From Natronomonas moolapensis 8.8.11 (lineage in GTDB: Archaea > Halobacteriota > Halobacteria > Halobacteriales > Haloarculaceae), in contig NC_020388.1 in NCBI RefSeq assembly GCF_000591055.1, forward strand, positions 62,001 through 126,000: a DNA stretch of 64,000 nucleotides, read 5' to 3'. This document shows, one piece after another, positions 38,198 to 45,869 of this stretch (position 1 is the stretch's first letter; each line of letters starts with the position of its first letter). The position numbers and the translations under genes are program-made. Below the pieces are notes generated by a model, which saw only the letters and a program-made list of their open reading frames with translations, searched no databases and was not told the DNA's origin.

Positions 38198-38703
38198 CAC
38201 CCCCCGTCATGAACGGCGGGGCTTTCCTCGACAGAGGGACCCCGGCTCGGAACCGGTCGGGTCCCCGCACGACTGTGTTAACGTTTCGGCGGCGGCGCGG
38301 GACGCGGGTCGTCGGACGTGCGAGCGCTGTGGTTCGCCCGGAATTTACAAATCACCCCGAAGAAATCGGGTGAACAATACGCGTCACACGCGTTCCGGCG
38401 TCGCCACTTCCCCGTTCGCTCGATTTATATAATTTAAATACACCCTTCGTCGACTCGGCATCCGCGCGAGCGAAGCGACCGAAGGGAGCGTCCGGCAGTC
38501 TTCTCCCCCAGCTGCTTATAAACCGGGCGAGGCCGAGGGCCCCGTTGACCGTGCGAACGGCGACTCTGTCGCTGTGAGCAGAGAGCGGTTCCCGCAGGCC
38601 GCCGAAGGCGACCGAGGACCCCCGACGTGATCCGGAAATCGCGATGTGACTTTCCTCACCACGGGAGAACGGAGTTCTCTCGAACGAAACTAAAAGGTGT
38701 GAG
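38198..38703. other. Gene-free region with hairpins and AT-rich promoter-like tract
   Basis: About 500 bp without a credible open frame. Visible elements: a GGGACC...GGTCCC hairpin (about 38236-38266) that could end the upstream transcript, a CACCCCGA/TCGGGTG hairpin near 38352-38372, a strong AT-rich tract ATTTATATAATTTAAATA (38423-38440), a further TTATAAA (38516-38522), and a GAGGAAAGTC string on the minus strand near 38650. A small RNA is possible but not demonstrated. Confidence 0.45.
38423..38440. promoter_or_regulatory. Strong AT-rich promoter-like tract
   Basis: ATTTATATAATTTAAATA contains TATA-box matches on both strands in a GC-rich setting and has no gene within 400 bp on the plus side. 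If active it would transcribe the unannotated region up to the tRNA remnant. Confidence 0.45.
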
Positions 38704-38726
38704 CGAGCACGGTGGGATTCGAACCC
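38704..38726 (-). repeat. Displaced copy of the tRNA-Arg 3' end
   Basis: These 23 bases (CGAGCACGGTGGGATTCGAA + CCC) are identical to the T-arm and acceptor end of the tRNA-Arg gene at 38804-38826, exactly 100 bp away. They are followed by nested inverted repeats: GATTCGAACC (38716-38725) with GGTTCGAATC (38759-38768), and CAGACC (38732-38737) with GGTCTG (38749-38754). The pattern suits an attachment-site scar or a decayed tandem tRNA. Confidence 0.8.
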
Positions 38727-38803
38727 GAAGCCAGACCTTGCTTCGCTCGGTCTGCCGTGGTTCGAATCACTGTGTCGTCACTGCTCGCGTTGCTCGCAGA
38801 TGA

Positions 38804-38907
38804 CGAGCACGGTGGGATTCGAACCCACGGCCATCGGATCTCTCCCCACACCGGAACACCGGCGCGGTTAGAAGTCCGACGCTCTGTCCTAGCTGAGCTA
38901 CGTGCCC
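38804..38907 (-). tRNA. tRNA-Arg (TCT) with 29-nt intron
   Basis: Acceptor GGGCACG pairs with CGTGCTC; D arm GCTC...GAGC; anticodon stem TCGGA/TCCGA; T arm GTGGG-TTCGAAT-CCCAC. The anticodon loop CTTCTA|A, anticodon TCT, is interrupted after position 37 by an intron (38840-38868). The precursor folds as bulge-helix-bulge: TCGGA/TCCGA, bulge AGA, helix CTTCT/GGGAG, bulge AAC, then an 8-bp stem closed by TGTT. Mature length would be 75 nt. Confidence 0.92.
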
Positions 38908-39022
38908 TCGTGTCGAGTAGTCGTGGCCCCCTGAAAAACGATACGGGTTACACCGGCCGGAACGCCCCGGAAGCGGCGGGACAACAAAGGCTTCAAACGC
39001 GCGCTCACCCTACCGGGCGTGA

Positions 39023-39559
39023 ATGCGAGTCATCGCAACCGTCGGATTGGCGGGCAGCGGCAAGGGCGAGTTCGCGGCCGTCGCCGAGCGGGCCGACGTG
39101 CCGGTCGTGACGATGGGCGACGTCATCCGTGCCGAGTGCCGCGAGCGCGGGTTGGATCCGGCCGAACACCACGGCGAGGTGGCGAGTGCCCTCCGCGAGG
39201 AGCGTGGGCCGGCGGCGATCGCCGAGGCTTCGCTGCCGTACGTCGAGACGGCCCTCGAGGACGCCGACACGGTCGTCGTCGACGGGGTTCGCTCTGACGT
39301 CGAGGTCGACACCTTCGAGGAGCGCTTCGGCGACGACTTCGCGCTCGTCGGGATCGAGGCCCCCTTCGAGGTGCGCAGCGAGCGGATCGACGACCGGGGG
39401 CGCGACGACGCCGAGAACGGCGAGGCGCTCGCGGCTCGTGACGAACGGGAGTTGGGCTTCGGACTCGGGAAGGCGCTCGGTCGCGCCGACGTGACGATCG
39501 AGAACACCGGCACGCTCGGGGCGTTCCGCCAGCGCGCCCGGGAGGTGCTCGAAGGGTGA
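39023..39559 (+). CDS. UPF0200 P-loop nucleotide kinase-like protein
   Basis: 178 residues: P-loop VGLAGSGKGEFAAVAE, then VVTMGDVIRAECRERG as the NMP-binding region, DTVVVDGVRSDVEVDTFEERF, and a lid RIDDRGRDDAENG. This is the archaeal UPF0200 family, related to dephospho-CoA and adenylate kinases; the substrate is not proven. The stop overlaps the GTG start of the next gene (GTGA), so the two form a coupled pair conserved in many archaea. Confidence 0.87.
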   Translation: MRVIATVGLAGSGKGEFAAVAERADVPVVTMGDVIRAECRERGLDPAEHHGEVASALREERGPAAIAEASLPYVETALEDADTVVVDGVRSDVEVDTFEERFGDDFALVGIEAPFEVRSERIDDRGRDDAENGEALAARDERELGFGLGKALGRADVTIENTGTLGAFRQRAREVLEG

Positions 39560-39960
39560 TCTACAGCGTCGACGTCGAGATCACGGCGCCGGTCAACGAC
39601 ACCGAAGTCACCGGTCGGGTCGAAGAGGCCATCACGAACCTCTTTCCGGAGGCTAACGTCGAGTCCCGCCCCGGCGAGTTGCTGGCGACGGCGCACTCGA
39701 TGGAGCACTTTTCCGAACGGCTCCACGAGCAGGCGATCCTCGATACCGCCCGGGGGGCCTTCTTCGGCGGCCACGAGGGCGGTACGTTCAGTTTCGAGCT
39801 GAAAAAGCAGGCGGCGCTGCGCGGCGTCGTCAACTTCGCCGTCGGTGAAGGAAGCGAACTCGGCGAGCTCCACGTCCGGGTTCGGGTGACCGATCCCGAC
39901 GTCGAGTCGTTCATCGATCACGTCGCGCCCCCGACCGAGGACGGAACGCCGATCGAGTAG
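39556..39960 (+). CDS. UPF0201 RNA-binding-domain-like protein
   Basis: 134 residues from GTG 39556: strands IYSVDVEITAPVNDTEVTGRVEEAI, FPEANVESRPGELLATAHSME, FSERLHEQAILDTARGAFF, and a C-terminal VRVRVTDPDVESFIDHVAPP. It is UPF0201, an archaeal family with a ribosomal L5/RNA-binding-like fold. It is translationally coupled to the UPF0200 kinase-like gene. Function unknown. Confidence 0.87.
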   Translation: MIYSVDVEITAPVNDTEVTGRVEEAITNLFPEANVESRPGELLATAHSMEHFSERLHEQAILDTARGAFFGGHEGGTFSFELKKQAALRGVVNFAVGEGSELGELHVRVRVTDPDVESFIDHVAPPTEDGTPIE

Positions 39961-39976
39961 TGGGGCTGTCCGGGGC

Positions 39977-40051
39977 CGGGCGGACTCCGCCGATCCGATA
40001 CAGCCGATCCCGGGCGGACTCCGCCGATCCGATACAGCCGATCCCGGGCGG
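39977..40051. repeat. 34-bp tandem repeat, two and a fifth copies
   Basis: Units at 39977-40010 and 40011-40044 are identical, plus a 7-bp partial unit. Each begins CGGGCGGACTCCGCCGATCC and contains the small palindrome CGGACTCCG. The array ends 36 bp before the start of the SPFH gene, so it overlaps or abuts its promoter. Confidence 0.9.
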
Positions 40052-40087
40052 CCGAACCCTTATTGACGGGTCGTCCCAACCATACGT

Positions 40088-41239
40088 ATGCTCACTCCGC
40101 TGCAGCTGGGTGGTTCGGTGTTCCCAGCCGTTGCCCTCCTGTTGCTCGCGATCACCGTCGTGGCGGTGTATCAGGCTGTCGAGATCGTCAACGCCTACGA
40201 AAAGCGCGCGCTGACGGTGTTCGGCGAGTACCGGAAGCTGCTCGAACCGGGAATCAACTTCATTCCGCCGTTCGTCTCTCGGACGTACACCTTCGATATG
40301 CGGACCCAGACGCTCGACGTCCCGCGCCAGGAAGCGATCACCCGCGACAACTCGCCGGTGACCGCCGACGCCGTCGTCTACATCAAGGTCATGGACGCCC
40401 GGAAAGCGTTCTTGGAGGTCGACGACTACAAAAAGGCTGTCTCGAACCTCGCACAGACGACGCTGCGGGCCGTGTTGGGCGACATGGAACTCGACGACAC
40501 GCTGAACAAGCGCCAGGAGATCAACTCGAAAATCCGCAAGGAACTCGACGAACCCACCGACGAGTGGGGGATCCGCGTCGAGTCGGTCGAAGTCAGAGAG
40601 GTCAACCCCTCGACGGACGTCCAGCAGGCGATGGAACAGCAGACGTCCGCCGAGCGAAAGCGCCGCGCGATGATCCTCGAGGCACAGGGCGAACGCCGCT
40701 CGGCCATCGAGAAAGCCGAGGGTGACAAACAGTCGAACATCATCCGGGCACAGGGTGAAAAACAGAGCCAGATCCTCGAGGCACAGGGGGACGCGATCTC
40801 GACGGTCCTGCGTGCGAAATCCGCCGAATCGATGGGCGAACGTGCGATCATCGAACGGGGGATGGAGACGCTCGAGGAGATCGGCAAGGGCGAATCGACG
40901 ACGTTCGTGTTGCCCCAGGAGATGACCTCGCTTTTGAGCCGCTACGGCAAACACCTCACCGGCAGCGACGTCGCGGCCCAGACCGACGTCTTGGAGGGGC
41001 TCGACTTCGACGAGGAGACCCGAGAGATGCTCGGCCTCGACGACATCGAGGAGATCCTCGGCCAAATCGACGAAGAAGCCGAGATGGACGTCGAGGAGAT
41101 GGAGGCCGAGGCCGAGGCGATCAAAACCGGTGCCGACCCCGCAGAAATCAAAGACCCAGACGAGGTCATCGCCGAGATGGACGAGGAGATGCCGGACGCC
41201 GACGCCGAGGACGGGGAGCTAGAGACCGAGACGAACTGA
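40088..41239 (+). CDS. SPFH/Band 7 (stomatin-prohibitin) membrane protein
   Basis: 383 residues. One N-terminal transmembrane helix (VALLLLAITVVAVYQAVEI), then the SPFH domain (YEKRALTVFGEYRKLLEPGINFIPPF...VDVRTQ-like DMRTQTLDVPRQEAITRDN), then a long Ala/Glu/Lys coiled coil (about residues 180-260, RRAMILEAQGERRSAIEKAEG), then an acidic tail of about 80 residues. It is a membrane-scaffold protein, oligomerising on the inner face. The promoter region carries the 34-bp tandem repeat. Confidence 0.93.
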   Translation: MLTPLQLGGSVFPAVALLLLAITVVAVYQAVEIVNAYEKRALTVFGEYRKLLEPGINFIPPFVSRTYTFDMRTQTLDVPRQEAITRDNSPVTADAVVYIKVMDARKAFLEVDDYKKAVSNLAQTTLRAVLGDMELDDTLNKRQEINSKIRKELDEPTDEWGIRVESVEVREVNPSTDVQQAMEQQTSAERKRRAMILEAQGERRSAIEKAEGDKQSNIIRAQGEKQSQILEAQGDAISTVLRAKSAESMGERAIIERGMETLEEIGKGESTTFVLPQEMTSLLSRYGKHLTGSDVAAQTDVLEGLDFDEETREMLGLDDIEEILGQIDEEAEMDVEEMEAEAEAIKTGADPAEIKDPDEVIAEMDEEMPDADAEDGELETETN

Positions 41240-41297
41240 TCGGGCCCACGGGATCGGGTTCCGAACTGTTTTATTCTCGTCTCGCGTACTGTGAGGT

Positions 41298-41897
41298 ATG
41301 ACTGACCGGGGGGTCGACGAGGGGAAACGGGCGACGCTCAAGCGCTTCGCCGCGCTCGGTGCGGCGACGCCGCTCGTCCGGCTTTCCGACAGCGACGGCA
41401 GCGAGGTCCGAGAGGCCATCGTCGGTTACCTCGCCGCGACCCCCGGCGCGCACTTCTCGAAACTGCGGGACGACCTGCAACTCGGGACGGGCGAGACCCA
41501 ACACCACCTCCGGCGGCTCGAGACGGACGGGACGATCGAACACCGAAAAGACGGCGAGTACAAGCGGTACTTCCCGGCTGGACGCTTTTCGCCGTTCGAG
41601 CAGCGCGCGCTCGGGTACCTCCGCCGGGAGACGCCCCGCCGGATGCTCGTCGCGTTGCTCCGGACGCCCGGAGCGTCCGGGGGCGAGATCGCAGCGGCCG
41701 CCGGGGTGTCCCGGTCGACGGTGTCGAAGTACGCCGGCAAACTCGACACGGCGGAACTGCTGTCTCGAACGGACGGATACAGCCTCGAACGCCCCGAGAC
41801 CCTGCTGACGCTCGTCGTCCGGTACGCCGACTCCTTCGGTCCCGAGGCGGTCGAACTCGCCGGTGACGCAGACGAACTCGTCCGGTACGATCCCTGA
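41298..41897 (+). CDS. Transcriptional regulator with two winged-helix domains
   Basis: 199 residues. The first winged helix (about 37-90, VREAIVGYLAATPGAHFSKL...TQHHLRRLETDGTIEHRKDG) and the second (about 104-160, GASGGEIAAAAGVSRSTVSKYAGKLD) are of the MarR/ArsR-like type seen in haloarchaeal double-wHTH regulators. There is no sensor domain. It lies 58 bp after the SPFH gene on the same strand, so it may act in the same process. Confidence 0.87.
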   Translation: MTDRGVDEGKRATLKRFAALGAATPLVRLSDSDGSEVREAIVGYLAATPGAHFSKLRDDLQLGTGETQHHLRRLETDGTIEHRKDGEYKRYFPAGRFSPFEQRALGYLRRETPRRMLVALLRTPGASGGEIAAAAGVSRSTVSKYAGKLDTAELLSRTDGYSLERPETLLTLVVRYADSFGPEAVELAGDADELVRYDP

Positions 41898-41919
41898 CGG
41901 ATCACCCCGCTAACCGACC

Positions 41920-42162
41920 TCACACCGTGACCTTCCAAGTCGTCCCCGAGGAGTATCCCCACTTTTCGACGTCGACGTCGACGTTCCCCTCGCAGATCGC
42001 GCTCATATTCGATCCGACCTCCTTGGCGGAGAGGTCGAGTTCCTCGCCGATGAGACGGGATTTGAAATAGGTCTTCATCCGGCCCTCCTCGCGGAGGTAC
42101 GCGAGAATGCGCCGTTGCTTGTCGGTGAGTTCCGAGTTCGGTTCGGCGGTAGTCGCGCTCAT
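41920..42162 (-). CDS. Small winged-helix-like protein (DUF7123-like)
   Basis: 80 residues: LTDKQRRILAYLREEGRMKTYFKSRLIGEEL is a short helix-turn-helix, followed by LSAKEVGSNMSAICEGN and a beta hairpin WGYSSGTTWKVTV. It resembles haloarchaeal DUF7123 proteins. The start is ATG 42162; a GTG at 42177 is possible but would overlap the AAGGAG that may serve as an SD. A DNA-binding regulator is the likely role. Confidence 0.78.
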   Translation of the reverse strand: MSATTAEPNSELTDKQRRILAYLREEGRMKTYFKSRLIGEELDLSAKEVGSNMSAICEGNVDVDVEKWGYSSGTTWKVTV

Positions 42163-42338
42163 GTCTCCTTGATACACCTACACCTCAAAAGGCGGTTTGG
42201 TACGATCGGTCAACCGCGTTCAGTCTTGCGATTTGGCGGATCTGAAGCGTCCCGCAGGCGAGCGAGACGGCGACGGTTGGTACGGGACCGAAACCGGCGC
42301 AGCCGGGACGGCCACCACGGGCACGCCGGGTCGCTTCG

Positions 42339-42728
42339 TCACTCGATGACTTCGCCGACGGCGAAGTTCGATTTGACTTCCGAGATCTCGATCTTGACGC
42401 GCTCGCCGACCTCGGCGCCGGGGACGATGATGACGTACCCGCGCTCGACGCGGGCGATCCCGTCGCCCTGTTTGCCGAGGTCCTCGATCTCGACGTATCT
42501 GATCTCGCCCGGTTCGACGGGCGGCTGGGGTTCGTCCGGCGGGGCCGTCCCGCCCGAAGCGTCGGTACCGTCCACGGCCCCATCGGAAATGAGCGCGACC
42601 CGGTAGGTGTCTTCGGTGCCGACGGAACCGGATTCGATCTCGCGACGCGGGACCTCGACGACGAACCGATCCTCGGCCTCTTCGATCTCGGCGCTGAACA
42701 GACACAGGAGCTTATCAGAGATTTCCAT
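42339..42728 (-). CDS. TRAM domain protein
   Basis: 129 residues. The C-terminal half is a TRAM beta-barrel (VEIEDLGKQGDGIARVERGYVIIVPGAEVGERVKIEI), an RNA-binding fold. The N-terminal half is a haloarchaeal extension (MEISDKLLCLFSAEIEEAED) with a Pro/Asp-rich linker. In archaea, free TRAM proteins act like cold-shock RNA chaperones; here the extension makes an otherwise typical domain longer. Start ATG 42728. Confidence 0.9.
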   Translation of the reverse strand: MEISDKLLCLFSAEIEEAEDRFVVEVPRREIESGSVGTEDTYRVALISDGAVDGTDASGGTAPPDEPQPPVEPGEIRYVEIEDLGKQGDGIARVERGYVIIVPGAEVGERVKIEISEVKSNFAVGEVIE

Positions 42729-42767
42729 AGAGCTTCGGTTTCGATATGTGCACGGCACCTATAGAAC

Positions 42768-43481
42768 CTATCGCCTGCCCGGATCCCGCCCGTTCGAAAT
42801 CGGTTTCCCGTCCGGCCGTTTTTGCCCTTCGGAATCGTGGACCACCACGCCCCCGACGTCCGTCGGTTCGTAGTTGTCACGGACGCCGATCGCCTCCTCT
42901 ATATCACGGATCGTCCGCCGTTTGAGCGCCGCCGCGAGTTCCTCGGCGTCCTCGCGGGCGATGTCGCGGCCGAGGCCCTCACACTCGTGGGCGCGGACGA
43001 GGCCCTCCCCGTCGACGGCCTCGCCCATCGGTTCGGCCGTCCCGGCCAGCGCGAGGCTGAACGGGTAGGTCCGACAGACGAGCGGCCGGTCCTCGTGGAC
43101 GGTGCAGGCGCCGGTGCCGTCGTCGGATTCAGCGTAAAACGTGCAGTCCCCGCAGCTGTCGGTCCCGAGCGCCCACTCGAACGTCTCCCCCTCGAGCTCC
43201 CCGTCGGTGTCGTCGAGTCCATACGGCATGGGCCGGGCGACGTCGCGCCAGTCGTAGGGCTCCTCGCCGGCGTCGGCCGCGGCCGATTGAAGCCGGCGCA
43301 CCTCGTCGGGAAACACCGTTGCGGTGTGGGGTTCAGCAACGACGTCAGCGTCGTCCGTCTCGACCGCGGTGCAACAGCCGCCACACCGGGTACATTCGAA
43401 CCCGATCGCCTCGATGGCGTCGGCGAGTTCAGAGACGGGGACGTCGCGCGCCCGCTCTAGCTCTCTTTCGAGGCTTTCCAT
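42768..43481 (-). CDS. YkgJ-family cysteine cluster protein
   Basis: 237 residues. Cys-rich N-terminus FECTRCGGCCTAV, a middle CGDCTFYAES, then DRPLVCRTYPFSLA and a final HECEGLG, matching the YkgJ or UPF0153 zinc/iron-cluster family. The family is widely predicted to coordinate Fe-S or Zn; function unknown. A TATA-like tract (TATAAAT on the minus strand, about 43503-43510) lies 25-30 bp before the ATG at 43481, supporting that start over the longer open frame. Confidence 0.87.
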   Translation of the reverse strand: MESLERELERARDVPVSELADAIEAIGFECTRCGGCCTAVETDDADVVAEPHTATVFPDEVRRLQSAAADAGEEPYDWRDVARPMPYGLDDTDGELEGETFEWALGTDSCGDCTFYAESDDGTGACTVHEDRPLVCRTYPFSLALAGTAEPMGEAVDGEGLVRAHECEGLGRDIAREDAEELAAALKRRTIRDIEEAIGVRDNYEPTDVGGVVVHDSEGQKRPDGKPISNGRDPGRR

Positions 43482-43585
43482 GCTGGACCGTTCGGGCAGA
43501 TATGTATAAATCGCCCGCTCGGTAACACTCGACTGGTCGTCGGTTCGGCCGATTGGTTTTAAATCGGCGACCACATACTGGAGAC

Positions 43586-44155
43586 ATGGGCGTGTTCGAT
43601 TTACTCCGATCGATGCTTGGCTTCGACGACCCCGGGGACTCGAAAGAGCGTCCGGGGACGACTGTCGCAGCCGAGACGGAACAGGACCCGAACGGCGTGG
43701 ATGCCGACGGGCGTGATCACGGACTGTCGGACGTCGACCCCGGAGACGATACGGCCACAGGACCCGACTCAGCCGCCCCGCCCGACTCCACGGCCGAGAC
43801 GACGGCCGACCCGGCCGGGACCGCCGGCGCGACCGAACACAGCGACACCGGGGCGCCGGCGGCCGACCCAACTAGGACCGCCGATACGGTCCCTGACCAG
43901 CGGGAAGATACGGACACCTCCGAAGACGGTTCTACCGCGGACAAAAGCCACGCCGCCGACGCGGACGACGAGCACGGCGTTGCTGCCCCCGTTCAGACGA
44001 TCAACGGGATCGGCCCCGCATACGCCGACCGACTCGGAAACGCCGGCGTCGAGACGGTGCCCGAACTGCGCGAGGCCGACGCCGTGAGCCTCGCCGAGGC
44101 GACCGACATCTCGAAAAAGCGGATCTCCCGCTGGCAGGAACGCGCCGACGAATAG
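43586..44155 (+). CDS. Acidic protein with C-terminal helix-hairpin-helix
   Basis: 189 residues in three parts: a short amphipathic N-terminus MGVFDLLRSMLGFDD, about 110 residues of Asp/Thr/Ala/Pro-rich linker expected to be disordered, and a C-terminal 55-residue helix-hairpin-helix (INGIGPAYADRLGNAGVETV...ISKKRISRWQERADE) as in DUF4332-type DNA-binding modules. The helix probably binds DNA. The amphipathic start is like that of PspAB at 28809 and might target a membrane. Confidence 0.8.
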   Translation: MGVFDLLRSMLGFDDPGDSKERPGTTVAAETEQDPNGVDADGRDHGLSDVDPGDDTATGPDSAAPPDSTAETTADPAGTAGATEHSDTGAPAADPTRTADTVPDQREDTDTSEDGSTADKSHAADADDEHGVAAPVQTINGIGPAYADRLGNAGVETVPELREADAVSLAEATDISKKRISRWQERADE

Positions 44156-44176
44156 GCGTTCGCCCCCGTCCGAGCG

Positions 44177-44227
44177 TTTTTATATAATCCCGGGACCAGA
44201 CCGCTCGTGAGCTAACGAGTCGTGGTC
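44177..44227 (+). promoter_or_regulatory. TATA tract followed by a dyad, upstream of the pab operon
   Basis: TTTTTATATAA (44177-44187) is followed by an imperfect hairpin 44194-44227 (GACCA...TGGTC outer arms, CTCGT...ACGAG inner arms). A transcript from this TATA would start inside the dyad, about 150 nt before the pabB ATG, so the dyad may be an operator. It could also belong to an unannotated RNA. Confidence 0.4.
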
Positions 44228-44357
44228 GGCCCCCGAGGCCGGAGCGCGGGGACGGGCCGACCGGAGCGGACCCCCGCCTGTTCGCCAGCGACATACTCTA
44301 GCCTCGCGTGTCGCCCCGACCGCAAAACCATTACTCGCCGACGCCTCCAACTACGGT

Positions 44358-45869
44358 ATGCGAGTCGTCACCGACCGGGGGACGTTCCGATCCGTCGCCG
44401 CCGGAGCGGCGGATTCGGCGCGAGTGCCGGTCGAACTTCGGCTGTCGGTCGGCGATCCCTTCGAAGCATACCGCCGCGCCCGCCGCGGTGACGGCGGCGA
44501 CGTCTTTCTCGAGACGACGGGCGGACAGTCCGGGTGGGGGTACTTCGCGACGGAGCCGGTGTCGCGGCTCACTGTGTCGGGGGACGCAGAGCCGACCGCG
44601 GAGGCGGGCTCCGGCCCCACCGCCCGGTCACCATCGCTCTCGGCACTGGCCGACGAACTGAACGCCGACACGCTCGAGCGCGGCGGCTGTGAGACACCGT
44701 ACCCCTGCGGGATCGTCGGTTGGCTCTCCTACGACATCGCCCGCGAACTGGAGACGATCCCGAATGGGACCGAGGACGATCGGGACCTGCCTCGGTTGCA
44801 GGTGGCGACGTACGACCGGATGGTCGCCTGGCGGGAGCCCCACACCAACGGGGTCGAACTCCGGATCACCGCCTGCCCGCGACTCGACGAGTACGGCTCG
44901 GTCGACGCCGCCTACGAGTGGGGCATCGGTCACGCGCGCTCGCTCGTCGCCCGCATCGTCGCCGGAGACCGATCGGTTGGCCGTCCCCCGGCGGCGGGCG
45001 AGCAGGCAGCGTTCGAAAGCGAGTCCGGGCGGTCGGCCTTCGCCGACCGCGTTCGGCGCGTCCAGGCTGCGATACGGGCGGGCGACACCTTCCAGGCGAA
45101 CGTCTCCCAGCGGCTTTCGGCTCCCGCGTCCCTCCATCCCGTCGAGGCGTATGCTGCGCTTCGCCGCGTGAACCCGGCGCCGTACGCCGCGCTCGTGGAG
45201 TTTCCCGGCGTCGACCTCGTGAGTGCGAGCCCCGAACTCCTCCTCGATATCGAGGGAGATCGTCTCCTGACAGAACCCATCGCGGGCACCCGTCCGCGGG
45301 GAGAGACGCCGGAAGCGGATCACGAACTTGAGGCCGACCTCCGCTCGGACGAGAAAGAACGCGCCGAACACGCAATGTTAGTCGACTTGGAACGCAACGA
45401 CCTCGGTCGGGTGAGCGAGTACGGGAGCGTCGAGGTCCGGGAGTATCGCCGCGTCGACCGCTACGCCGAAGTGATGCATCTGGTCAGCCTCATTGAGGGG
45501 CGGCTCCGGTCGAACCGGTCGGTCACCGACGCCGTCGCCGCAGCCTTCCCCGGGGGGACGATTACCGGCGCGCCGAAGCCGGAGACGATGGCGATCATCG
45601 ACGGCGTCGAACGCACCCGGCGCGGGCCCTACACCGGCAGCGTCGGGCTCTTCGGCTTCGACCGGCGGGCGACGCTCAACATCGTCATCCGGACGCTTGT
45701 TCGACGCGCCGACCGGTATCACCTCCGCGTCGGCGCGGGAATCGTCCACGATTCCGACCCGGACCGCGAGTACGCCGAGACGCTCGATAAGGCCCGCGCG
45801 CTTCTGACTGCTATCGATACCGCGCTTGCGGAGCAAGCGGCGTTCACGCTAGAGGTGACGGAGCGATGA
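44358..45869 (+). CDS. pabB: Aminodeoxychorismate/anthranilate synthase component I
   Basis: 503-residue chorismate-binding enzyme. Signatures: [68 protein letters not shown]. In PabB the residue before GT is usually the nucleophilic Lys (PIKGT); here it is Ala, as in anthranilate synthase, while TGAPK favours PabB. The operon (component II and a class IV aminotransferase) favours p-aminobenzoate synthesis, but anthranilate synthesis is not excluded. The stop overlaps the next gene's ATG (ATGA). Confidence 0.85.
   Translation: MRVVTDRGTFRSVAAGAADSARVPVELRLSVGDPFEAYRRARRGDGGDVFLETTGGQSGWGYFATEPVSRLTVSGDAEPTAEAGSGPTARSPSLSALADELNADTLERGGCETPYPCGIVGWLSYDIARELETIPNGTEDDRDLPRLQVATYDRMVAWREPHTNGVELRITACPRLDEYGSVDAAYEWGIGHARSLVARIVAGDRSVGRPPAAGEQAAFESESGRSAFADRVRRVQAAIRAGDTFQANVSQRLSAPASLHPVEAYAALRRVNPAPYAALVEFPGVDLVSASPELLLDIEGDRLLTEPIAGTRPRGETPEADHELEADLRSDEKERAEHAMLVDLERNDLGRVSEYGSVEVREYRRVDRYAEVMHLVSLIEGRLRSNRSVTDAVAAAFPGGTITGAPKPETMAIIDGVERTRRGPYTGSVGLFGFDRRATLNIVIRTLVRRADRYHLRVGAGIVHDSDPDREYAETLDKARALLTAIDTALAEQAAFTLEVTER

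Noticed and set aside
38460-38700. Possible RNase P RNA on the minus strand
   Set aside because: GAGGAAAGTC and a preceding hairpin resemble conserved region I, but I could not find the matching 3' conserved region, so a named RNA is not supported.
39960-40214. 84-residue frame over the 34-bp tandem repeat
   Set aside because: Coding potential arises from the repeat and is out of frame with the SPFH gene.
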